A DNA stretch of 64,000 nt, from the NCBI GenBank assembly GCA_030159075.1, contig BROG01000530.1, forward strand, positions 400,001 through 464,000, in the 5' to 3' direction. This DNA comes from Atrina japonica. Lineage: Eukaryota; Mollusca; Bivalvia; Pterioida; Pinnidae. A program made the position numbers and the translations under genes. Under the pieces are notes generated by a model. It saw only the letters and a list, made by a program, of their open reading frames with translations, was not told the DNA's origin and ran no database searches. Below are positions 1 through 13,500 of this stretch, piece after piece. How positions within the stretch are numbered: the first letter of the stretch is position 1; each line of letters starts with the position of its first letter.

Positions 1-3000
1 AATTCATATAAAACTTAGTAATAGAATTTAACAACTGCGTACAGAATTTTATCAATTACTCTTCCAAAGAGGAAGTATAGTTTTACAGATAATTATTTAC
101 CAAACATTATTGTCATAGGTCAGATGAACAGGTTTTACTGAATGAGTTCTGAGTATTTGCTCTGACAAGAACGTATCTTTGCTTTAAATTATCCTGTGGT
201 ATTTAATACTGATGTAAATTTTGTTGTGATCGTATAACAGACATTTAGTATGTTTTTTTTTTTTCTGGAATCATATCCAAGTATACGATAATCTGTAGAT
301 GTAGAAAAACGATTTCTATTTTCGTGGTAATTTGGCATGCAAAAAGAATAAATCGTCTTTAATTTGTTCAAACAGTTGTAAACATCACACTAAATACGAA
401 ACCAGTGTTTTGTTGAAGGGAAATGTACAAAGCTTTTGGCTAATCTCTTTGCGAATTGCAATGATAGATAATCGGTAATTATTCCTGTATTTACACAGTC
501 ATCATGCTGAAGTGTAAAATGTCTTGCCTTTACTTGATGTATTTTCAACAGAGTAATGATAACATGATTTGAAAAAAAAATCCTTGGGGTAAATATGACG
601 AAATATATTACAGCAAATTCTCCTCTAATTATACTCGCGTGAAAACACTAATTGGATATATACAATATCCCAACAGAGCGGGAATTATTATGTTTTACAA
701 TTAAACTGAAGCATTAAGCAATAGAATTTACCCTCAAACCAAGGATTGAGGACTTGTAAAGAAAAACTCAAAAGATGGCAAAAATACCAGTTGTTTTTAG
801 GATATCAAGAAATAAAATTGTCTACGTTATGAATACACTATAAACACATACGAATTATCTGGCGCCTTTAAGACAATTTGGATATAGAGCCAAACATATA
901 TCCCCCTGGAGACAGTCCAATATTACTGGTATGTAGTTGTGCATAGGTCGATATATAAATATCAATAAAATTCTGAAATGACAAAAATTCCCGTCTATCT
1001 GCTTCACAACAACGTGTTTATTGGTCAAAACTTTAATCGTCTGTGATTTTTCTACTGTCAGAAGATATTAAGTCTTTAAATTCTCCTATATCAAATCTAA
1101 TGTATGCTGTAAAACCTCGTAGAAATATGTAGTGTTTCTGAGATTTTATCGTGATTTCTGGCCTATACTTGTTGTTATCAGAAGCAGCACATAGATTGTA
1201 TGAATTTACTACGTAAATGTTTTCTATATCTGTCTATATCGCTATCGATTGTGTGACATTTGTAACATTGCAAACAAACTGGAATATGAACGCCTGAATA
1301 TTGGAAGCAAAACCTAACGACGAAAAAAATCTCAGCAAATCTCTTTCCTGTAATATACCTACAAATTTAACCGTAAACGAACACCAAGGTCCTGCACCAT
1401 AAAATTTAAGTCAGAGAATATTCTTAAATTTGCCTGCTTAGTCAATCAGATTCCAGGATTAGAGAAATCTGAGTAAATTATTTTGACTTAAGTAATTCTT
1501 AGGTTTAAATGCACCAGACCCAGGTGAATGTCAATGATGGAAATATCAAACATCAGATTAAGTGCTATGTGCGAGTCAGAATCAGGGTTCCCAATCACCC
1601 AGAATTTTTGTAAAGGCGTGTAGGTCACTTTTACTTTAGTACGTTGAGTAGGTTCAAAGTTTTAGTCATATGCCACAGATATCATAAACTGCAAAATGCA
1701 AGAACGATACCGTCTTCATTTGTGTTCATGTTTCGTTTATTATAAAGTTGCCTGTTCTTATATTAACTTGTCTAGAGCAAAACTATATTTTTGCATAGAT
1801 ATATTTTTGAAAAAGAAAACTGGACGTGCTGAACGTAACTACGTTCGTTTCTATATATATAACTAGAATGACAATGGTTCCTCATTTTTCCTGCAAGGGC
1901 TTTAAATAGTTCATTAAAGATACTCACAAGACGTATATTTGATTGTTCGACCAAGTGCACTTGAATTAGGGGTGAGTACAACAGAATTAATATTCTACCA
2001 TAAATAGAATCATTTTATGAGGTAATAATGATTAATAGAATAGAATGTGAAATTTCCCATACCATAAAATATTAAATAATACATATTTAAAATCCTGCTG
2101 GCTAAATACAGCATCAGGAGGAAATGCCATGGTTAGACATATGGTAAGGACAAACACAAAGGAATGGTTCCTTTCCGTATATTGGAACACTTATAAAGAT
2201 CCTAAATCAATGTAGATTTATCATCTTATGTAAGTGATAAATATTCCTGAAGTAGATTTGTTTTCTTCTGTAATGTATTTGACTTTTGAACTCATAAAAA
2301 CCGGAACAGAGTAAACATATTGATACATGGTATTATGATGTTTATATTCGTATTGGCACTTGCAAAGATGGTGAACAATAATGAAACAAAAAAAATAACA
2401 TAGTGAAAACGTAAGTCTGATTAATGTTAGCCATGTTGGTAACATATGTTAAAAGTAAAACAGCGGTTTCCTTTATACTGGAATACTTAGGGAACTCTGT
2501 TGTCCCATGTGCCTGCGGTGATATGTTTGTCTTGTTTTATGTTGAAAAAAAAATCAGTGCTATATCACCAAAGAAATAATGGACATAAAATACATTGTTA
2601 ATTACAATGGCATGTAGTAGGCCCCTATAATTATTTCTTTTTCTTTTTTGGATAAATTCTTATATCTAAAGAGAATGAACTGATAAAGGGAAAAAAAGAC
2701 AAGATAGACAGAAAAGTGCGACAAACACAAATGGTCCATGGAATATTTCAACAAATGAAACGTTAGTATTATAATTATGACAAACAACGACATAGACGAT
2801 GATGTTCACCAAGTGCGTCAATGTCAGAGTGATTTGCAAACTAAATACGAATAAAATTAACGACCTTTACGTTTTTCATTCTGTGTTTTTCTGACGTCTC
2901 CATATTGCACGCACTTGTTCTTTTTCTGCCACTTCTTTATTCGTGTCACTAATAGGAAAACCGTTTGAAATGCTTTTGTAATTGGATTCATATTAAAGCG

Positions 3001-3893
3001 TTGCACGATCAAATTTCCTTGTTAATTTCATGAAATTGATGACAAAATAGGATGATATAGTTATCTAACATTTGACCAATAAATGGTAGAAAATGATGTG
3101 CTGATAAATTAAATCAATTCATTGAGATTGGGTTCATTGGAAGAATTTCTAACAGTGTTAAACTGTAACTTATCGAAAACACATTTCAAAAGCTTTAATG
3201 GGTTTCACAAAAATTTAACAGTAACGAAGTAATATCAGCCGTCTTATCAGAGTGCCAACTATCTCAACGCATTTTCATCTCTAAAAATAAATTGTAATTT
3301 AATAAAGAATACGTAGAAGCTATAAACATGGTACAGTACTTAATATCACTAAGGCACTGAAGCTATCCTGCATCTCTGAAATGGAGTTTAGTTTGGAAAC
3401 GTTAAACCCGTTTTTCACCGGCAACCGACCATGCGATCAATAACAAGTAAAATTAAAACAACAATATTCATTTTATCAAGAGATCAAACACTTTAATGAA
3501 AGAAATATCGTACGTAGTTTCGATCAATTACATAAAGAACCAAGATTACTTTCACTCAAATCGTTTCTCTTATCATTTTCCCCTTGTATTGGGTAAAAGA
3601 TTATTGAAATCCTGTACATGGGGTTTCGATATTTAATCAGGAGACAGTATAAACATGCAATTCATAAACTTGGTTTGACATAAGGAAAGCGATAATGAAA
3701 TATCTTAACGAAAATCTGATTTCAACTTTCAACCTTCTTAAGAAGAAACAAGTTTTGTCAAGCAAGATGTACTAAGCTAAGGGGCATCATCATTATTAAT
3801 TTGGAAAATTGATGTCAAAATGTCATAGATATGAAGAATTGTTTATATTTTACATGTCTCGGTCGATATTTTACCGATGAAATATAGTTAGTA
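1..3893. other. AT-rich non-coding stretch
   Basis: No open frame of useful length, no tRNA and no long repeat is visible here. The DNA is about two thirds A+T with short homopolymers, such as a T run near 247-262. Stops are dense in all six frames. It could be intergenic or intronic; I see no splice-flanked open segment that I would call an exon. Confidence 0.6.
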
Positions 3894-4058
3894 CGACGGG
3901 CAATCGACATAGAAGCAAGTTCAACGAGTCCATTTCACATTGCCATCATATGCAGCAAGTTGGTTCGCACGAACATTTTATCAGCAAGAACTCCACCGGA
4001 ACCACATGCTGATAAATTCAACGCAGATGAAATTTTAGTCATGTCTGTTTATCTTTGA
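3894..4058 (+). other. Exon-like or transposon-derived open segment
   Basis: A patch of about 45% GC sits in roughly 30% GC surroundings. The + strand reads 54 open codons to TGA at 4056-4058, starting RRAIDIEASSTSPF and containing SKLVRTNILSARTPPEPHAD. The frame is closed just upstream by TAG and has no good start codon. The minus strand across the same bases reads a 35-codon frame from ATG, including SACGSGGVLADKMF. GC content, length and balanced amino-acid use suggest former or present coding sequence, for example a transposon remnant or an exon of an unseen gene. No family is recognised and no clean splice site borders it, so strand and nature stay open. Confidence 0.3.
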
Positions 4059-6432
4059 TTTCTTCACTGTCCTTTATTATGAACCATGTGAACTGTCAAC
4101 CATATTCCAGAATCGATAATGTCATTTCTTGCAATTTATTGTTCGCATTGACATAGAGGTAAATAACTGTATATATAAACATAAAAGTAAAGGTATATGT
4201 TTGAAGATAGCCGAAATCATTACCAAAGATGACCATTTTTGTCATTAAGTCTCTACCATGTGTTCTGAATTAAGATAAGAGGTCGACCAGATGAAAACCG
4301 ATGTGAGACAAGACAAATACAATATTTGGATCTCACTGTAAAAAAATGAATATTCTAATTTAAGACAAGTAAAGAAGTCCTTTAGTAATAATAACAGCAA
4401 GAAGAAGGGGGAAAAGACAAGAAAGTAAATGAATAAAACAGCAAAATAAAAAAGGACAAGGTAAAAAAGTAGCAATTTGTGAAATCATTTTTATTTTGAT
4501 AAGAAGGTATTTTAAACGGATTCGTTACAAGTATTTTGCAATCAAATCGCATTGTAATAAAACATCTATTCACAAATGTCTCCTTGAAATACATGATTGT
4601 ATAATATAATTAAATAAATATGAAGCTTTGGTACCATAAATAAAACCCGTTACAACTAGAAGTCATTCAAGATTCTAACATGTATATCCAGTACTAACAC
4701 TGGATTGCACTCTCGTCTAATATCGACGACGGTTTATAATGTATTTGTAGCACAAATGGAGCTGTTGTGATGTGCACCTATCAATCCCTACCGAATTTTA
4801 CGTTTTTTATAATAAAACTTATGTTTTACAATCCACTGTACCTAAATTCATATTTAAATCTCGAGTTCAAATTCCTTGATTTTAGGACCCAACAGAAGAC
4901 ATCATTGAGTTCAGTCTGGTTACGATAAATAGTTTTTGTCCCAATCAATAAATGTTGTAAAAGCCATTGCAGAAAGAAGCAGAAACTTAGAAGAAGATAA
5001 GCCTAATAGTTCAGGAATGAAACTGAAAAAAGTACGAAACTTTATCTCGTTGATAATATATATCTCCTATACGAAAATCATGCTACTTGTATAAGCATTA
5101 CAATTTTTTTTTCATTCTCGTAGATTCAGTACAAAGACACCCACCAAGCAGGATGATGTTTTTATGATGGTTCGTGTGATACACTACATCTAAACACCTC
5201 AGGGCTCTATTACAAGTAAGAGTTTTAATAACCTGTTGGTATGTTACAATATTACGAAGTTTTCGGGTCCCTGCCAAACACAGCTAACTTACAGTTAAGA
5301 TAAGAAAGATATAATGCTATCTTAGACCAGAAACAAGTCTTATAAATTTTAGTTTATGTAGTTCCCTTGTACGCAATATATCATAAACTTTATCTATTAC
5401 ACTGAAAAATAGATATTATATTTGTTCCACGATAAGTTGAAAATATGCAGCCTAAAGAATTCATGAACTTTCTGTGTATATCAGGATATATATATATTCA
5501 CAAACGCAATAATTAAGTGTCATTGTGATTATCACAATTGTCGTATATCGTTTCATTTGCTTTCGACGATACTCAATCATAATTTGGAAGTATTACACTT
5601 AATTTCGTTCATCCAACTTAGATAGACCTAAATAATCACAAAATATTTGTACTTGTTTTTTTTAACTTTCTGAATAACACTGAATGTTTCATATAACTGT
5701 GAATGAGTTTTTTTCCTTCTAAATTGGAAGGAATATGACTCATACATAGGGAACACTCATCTTATCCATTCTTTCCTTAGAGACTTGGTGTTTCGTTATC
5801 ACCCAGTACCTTCTACAACAGATATTTGTTTATTACGTACGTACCATCCTAAGTAACATTAATTATTGCCGGATGCGTGTATATAAGCCACGAAACCCTG
5901 AGGTACAAATATCGTTAAGATGTAATTTAATATAAATTAACTCGAGGATCGGTGGAACATGTTGTGGCTACGATGTCAAAGCTTATCTGAAAAATATATC
6001 TATTGTAGGCACCACTTTTTTTACAGAAAAAGTCGTATTTTGATAAAGATTTATTACCTAGTCTATCGAAATATGACCTGGATATTTTGCGATGTCAAGG
6101 GAACAAATGTACGTTACATTATTTCGTATAAGGCTAAAATGTATAATATATTAACAATTATCACGGTGGCTATTGGTAAAAAAAATAAAACCCACGAAAC
6201 CAACACAACAGCTGAATAATTGAAATTGTCACGCTATGATACAGATTATTACCTTCCTGTTTAAATATCTTTAATATTTGTGCTTGTTATGTCTATCACC
6301 AAATTCATTTGTAAACGTAGCCGTGCAATAAATGCATACAATTATAGATATGGCCTGCTGTACTTATATGTCGTCTGTGGTATTTTTGTCGCTGACCAGT
6401 CAGAGTAATTACCTACAGGTTGTCAAATTAGA

Positions 6433-6433
<1 letters not shown>
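4059..6433. other. AT-rich non-coding stretch
   Basis: Nothing with coding, RNA or mobile-element character is visible. An 86-codon + frame at 5959-6219 has no recognisable motif and lies near the length expected by chance here. Confidence 0.55.
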
Positions 6434-6481
<48 letters not shown>

Positions 6482-6482
6482 T

Positions 6483-6516
<34 letters not shown>

Positions 6517-6600
6517 ATAAATGGTAATAAGGATGATGATGATGATGATGATGATGATATAAATGGTAATAAGGATGATGATGATGATGATGATGATGAC
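6434..6600 (+). repeat. Nested TAA / GAT microsatellite with higher-order unit
   Basis: A pure TAA run (6434-6480) passes directly into GAT runs. The GAT runs are separated twice by the same 15-base spacer, ATAAATGGTAATAAG, at about 6516 and 6558. The spacer plus its GAT run therefore repeats as a composite unit of about 40 bases, meaning a block containing a microsatellite was itself duplicated. Open frames across it only encode runs of Ile, Asp, Met or His and are not genes. Confidence 0.9.
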
Positions 6601-8899
<2,299 letters not shown>

Positions 8900-9035
8900 C
8901 ATAAATGATAATTCAAATTCCTGACATAAACCAAGTGGACCCATTCATGAGTAGAGGTACCAAAACTGTCATTTTGGAAAAATAAGGGTCAATATGGGTC
9001 ATAACGATACCTATGGTAAGAAGATGTGTTGAAAT

Positions 9036-9066
<31 letters not shown>
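9036..9066 (+). repeat. (TGA)n microsatellite
   Basis: About ten TGA/GAT units, perfect, ending shortly before the SINE target site. Confidence 0.9.
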
Positions 9067-9105
9067 ACCAAATACTATGTTGCATTATTGTTACATTATA
9101 TATTT

Positions 9106-9388
9106 GAGCTGGCCTGGCTCAGTCGATAGCGCGCTCGACTCTGGATCGTGAGGTCGTAAGTTCGAGTCCCGCCGGCGACAGGTTGGTTTCCTGTCTTTCG
9201 GATGAGACAGTAAAAACTGGAGGTCCCGCGTCACCGTAGGTGTCAACACGTTAAAGAACCCTCACTGTTCAATGGCCATAAGTGCCGAGCATAGGCCAAA
9301 CTTTGAAACCCTTCACCGGCATTTGGTGACGTCTCCATATGAGTGAAATATTCTTGAGTGGGACGTTAAACATTAATAAACAAACAAA
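9106..9388 (+). mobile_element. tRNA-derived SINE, intact, with target-site duplication
   Basis: The 5' end is tRNA-like, with an A box TGGCTCAGTCGA (9115-9126) and a B box AGTTCGAGTCCC (9159-9170), the internal promoter of RNA polymerase III. A central core with TCTTTCGGATGAGAC (9194-9208) follows. The conserved 3' part reads GAGTGAAATATTCTTGAGTG and then GGGACGTTAAAC, ending in a short A-rich (CAAA)n-type tail. Flanking 12-base copies CATTATATATTT (9094-9105) and CATCATATATTT (9389-9400) differ at one base and mark the insertion. The layout matches the tRNA-head / core / LINE-like-tail SINEs common in molluscs; I place it near the reported MetaSINE group by resemblance only. It is non-autonomous and needs an unseen LINE partner. 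The tidy boxes suggest a fairly young copy. Confidence 0.9.
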
Positions 9389-9400
9389 CATCATATATTT

Positions 9401-10265
9401 TATCGGTATTCTACACTTTGACGCCATACTTGTCAAAATCCTGGTTATTGCAACTATAGAGTTACAATATAGAATACACTAAAAGTTAACTGACATCTGT
9501 AATGGATTACACACATTACAAAATCAATGATATTTCAATTCGATGAAAGTAACATATGTCATAAAACAGCCAATGCCAATGTTACGTAACAATCACGTAA
9601 TTTTATGATATTTTCTTTTTTATCGGTGATTTGAAGCAAAGCTGATATGTGTTTGGTTTTCTTTTCTCTCAAATGAATAAACTTTATATTTCCTTTGACA
9701 ATTAATTACACGTAACTTTTGTGCACACTGAATCAATATAAATCTGTTTTGTAATGTTATATCAAAGAGAATTCTAAAAGGCAAAACTAAGTGAACACAG
9801 ACATCGCTGAAAGGTAAACAGAGGGATAAATAAAGGACGGAGAAACAAACAAAATGCATAAAAATCACGGATGTTTACCGCTACTTACACGGATAAAACG
9901 TAAACGAAATTATTACGCTGCAAATTGAGAAGTGAAAATTTTATGCCTTCTGTATATATTTTAAATATATTTGATGAGGGATGGCAACTTTAGAATTAAC
10001 TTAAGTTGTAAAGCCAATTCATATCTTTTTCGTTGGGTAACAAGTTTTATTAGATCAAACACGTTATTCATAAAACATGTATATGTAAATATGATATTTC
10101 AATACATTTTCATGCTTTCTTTTTACAAGTTACACGTGCTTAATTTTATACATAGCCATATGTCATCTACAAGAGAGGTTGTGAGCTGACGTTCGGTGAA
10201 AATGTAAGGTATATACAAAAAATCACTCAAAATCTAAATGTTACATAATATATTATATTTTTATT
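9401..10265. other. AT-rich non-coding stretch
   Basis: Short open frames of 72-82 codons on either strand have no recognised motif. Nothing else is visible. Confidence 0.5.
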
Positions 10266-10379
10266 GTTAGTAGTAGTAGAAGTGGTTGTAGTAGTAGTAG
10301 TAGTAGTAGAAGTAGTAGTAGTAGTAGTAGCAGCAGCAGTAGTAGTAGTACTAGTAGTAGTAGTAGTAGCAGTAGTAGC

Positions 10380-10435
<56 letters not shown>

Positions 10436-10530
10436 CAGTAGTAGTAGTAGTAGCAGTAGTAGTAGTAGTAGTAGTAGTAGTAGTTGTAGTAGTAGTAATA
10501 GTAGTAGTAGTAGAGTAGTAGTAGTAGTAT
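10266..10530 (+). repeat. Degenerate (GTA)n tract
   Basis: About 265 bases of GTA/AGT triplets with scattered GCA, GTT, GAA and CTA variants. The interruptions indicate an old, decayed array. Long frames across it read only Val, Leu, Tyr or Thr runs. It lies about 90 bases outside the left edge of the G+T-rich island, and a related triplet tract in the opposite orientation lies at the island's right edge. Confidence 0.95.
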
Positions 10531-13500
10531 GTCCAAAACAGTCTATGGAAATTGCAAAGCTCCATAATGATTGTTTCAATATCTTACCAGTTACCTAATA
10601 CAATTTCTGGACTTTAGCCATGGTGGTATTTTGATAGCTGGTGACGGCGTTATGCTTTGGGTTGTAACCGGGTGAGTCTGGGGCGTGGTGCGAGTTTTAC
10701 TACCGGTTCGTGTCGCTTAGGCGGCGTGGGTGGGTGGTTGACGCGTGCGGCGCCTACGTGTGGGTTCTTGGCCTCTGTTTTGTGGGGTAGACCCCGCTCG
10801 TGTGGTGGTGTGACTGCGTCTGGCTGGTGAGGAGACGGTGTGGCGTTGAGCTTATTGTACGTTGTCCCTTTGCTTTCGGGTATTCTGTAGTGGCGGTTTG
10901 GGAACGACGCTTTTGGTGTGCTGTGTGGGGTGGCTACGGACCCTGAGAATTTGCTTCGTTCGTTGATTCTTTCGTGGGCTGTTTTATTTGTTTGGTTTAG
11001 TGGTCCTATCCGGGGCATTTTTTTTTTGTTCTGTTTTTTCGATTATGAACTAGCTTTTAATTTTGGTTTCTCGGTTCTTGTTTCCGGGCCTTCTTCGGCT
11101 AGTGGCCGATTTAGTGCCGGCTGGAGTCCTTTGCTGTGTGGTGGTGTCCGGATGTGTCTCTGGCCTTTTGCGGGCCTGTGTGTGTACGGGCTGTTTTCGC
11201 GATCCATCTTTGCGAGGCCTTCGAGTGGTGATGGTGGCGGGTGGTTTGTTATCCGGTATTTAGTCGTGCGGTCCTTCGTAGCTGGGGCCTTGTACGTGTG
11301 GAGCCGGGGTTACTCTGGCGTAGGCGCCCTTTGCCGTACGTAGTTGCTTGCTTATATTTTTTTTGCTTTTTACCTTGTAGCTGCTTTTACTTACGGGGGG
11401 TGGCCTTGGGTAGGGGGGTTTTTGTACTGGTGTCTTCGTGGGTGGCGCGAGACGAGGGGCGTACTGTGTGGTGTGTATTGCACGGGTGTGTGCTGTTTCG
11501 TGTCTGTGTTGCGCTGGGGTGCCCTTGGTGGCGCGTGTGCAGGGGGGTTGAGGCGGATCACGGTCTGTGTGGGAGGGTATCCGGGGGTAGTTGCGGGGTC
11601 GTGTTGTTTGTGGCCTTGATGGTCCGTTGTGCTTCACTGTCTGCTTGGTTCTGTCGGTGGTTGGTTCGCGGTCTGTGTTTGCTTGTGGTGTGTTTGTTGG
11701 ACTTGTGCCGAGTGGTCGTTTTTTGTGGTTGCGCGTCCTGTGTGTCTACTCTTTGTGTAGTCGATATGCGTTTTGTTGAAGTTTCTTGTGGGGTGTGTTC
11801 TGTTTTGCTTTTCTACGTTACTTTTTTTTTACGGTTTTGTGTTGTCCTATTTGGGTTCGCTTTCTTCGGTGGTCTTTTTCTAGTCAGTAACCCGAGTGGT
11901 TTTGATGTGCTTAGGTTGCGTTCGCCGAAGTGCCCTGGTGATGGTTGTGGTGTTCTTAGGTCCCCTTCCCCCGTCTTGTGGCTAGTTACTCTTTGGCGTG
12001 TCGCTGGTGCGATTCCGCTGTATTTGTGTCTGGTGTTTGGTCTTGTTTTTGCGCGGATGTTTCTACGCGCGGGATTTGGTTTGTAGCGGGGCGTCTTCTT
12101 TTTCTTCGTCTGGGCCGGTTTTGGTTCTTTTTTTGGTTCGTGTGTCCTGCCGTTTCTGGCTGTGTGTGTTCTGTTTTCGTCTTATGGGTGTACCCCTTCT
12201 CCCTGTATGGTGGTGGGTTCGATTGCGGTGGGTCTGTTGGCTGTGCTCCGTCTGTTGTAGCCTTAGTTTCCCTTTTTTGACGAATTGCTTGGGCGTTGAG
12301 CGTGTATGTCCGTGCTTTTCCGTTTCTTCCTTTTTTGGAGGTTTTCTGCTTTCGTTCGGTGTTTGGGTGGGCTTACGGTGTCGTGGGGGTCCTCGCTGTG
12401 TCTTCGTGACTCGGGACTTTATTCGTGTGGTCTTCTCTTTATACTTTTCGTTTGTTTTCTCTTTTGTCTCCGGGAGAACGGTGACGCTTGAGTCGTTTTA
12501 CGTTTTGTTTTTCACTGTTATCGTAAGTGGTGCGTCGTCCCTACGGCTGGTTTTTCGTTCTCGGCATTTTACCTGGCGGTGGCTGCGTGGTTCTGCGAAT
12601 GGCGGTTGTTAATTTCTTGACTCCCGCTGCCTCGTGGGATGGGCGTTTATCCGTCTGGCTGTACCTGTTTGGTTATGTTTATTACTTACTTTCTTATTTC
12701 TGTTTTCTTTGTTCTTTTTGGCTTCTGTATTTCTTTTTTCTCTTTACGGCGGAGTTTGCGATGTTTGGGGGTATCCGGGCTTGACTTCCCTTTGTTGGGT
12801 ATTGTGTTGTCGTTAGTTGTATGCTAGGGGGGGTCTCGCGTGCGAAGTAGTGGGTGGGGGCGTTTCTGTACGGTCGAGATTTATCGAATTTCGTCGGTGA
12901 CTGTTGTTAGTTGGCGTCTATTTTGGCGGATGTTTTATGGTTGCTTTGCCGACGTATTACGGTCGTTGTCTGGTGGGATTCTGGACTGCCTTTGGTCGGG
13001 TGGTGACGGGGGTTAGGGCGCCGACGGTGTCTGGACCTTCCTGGGTTTACGGCTTGGTGGGCCCTTTTACTTCCGTTGGGCGGTTTTTCGCCTTTGTCCT
13101 AACCTTACGCGTGTCTAGCGAGCGCGTGGGGGGGGCGACCGGTCCTGCTCTGGGGTGTATCTGTGTAATGGTTGAAGTTGTTTGGTGTAGGTACTCGGTG
13201 ACCGGGTCCGTTTAACTGTGCTTGTTTATTGTTTTCGTGAGTGGGTGTGAGTACGGCGTCGCCGCCGGGTGTGGCGTGGCGTTATGAACGCCTCTTTTAC
13301 CCTTTTTGCGTATCGCCGAATGTGCTGACTTTCGTTTATCTTTTGGGCCTTTTGGAAGACCCTGGTCTCCTATGCGGTATACGAAGTGGGACGGTGTAGT
13401 CGACCTGTTTTGCTCCTTTTTTTAATACGTGAGTTTTACTTTTGCTGGGCTTGTTTGTGTTCCCCGCTTCTGGGACTGTACGTGTTTTTTGTTCTTATGT

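Noticed and set aside
11241..12086. 281-codon open frame on the + strand of the G+T island, and other frames of 180-243 codons there
   Set aside because: With about 9% A the stop frequency is near 1 in 40 codons. With roughly 350 stop-bounded runs the longest expected by chance is about 230 codons, and one of 281 has a probability of roughly 0.3. Overlapping frames are equally open, amino-acid use only mirrors base composition, and no motif is seen.
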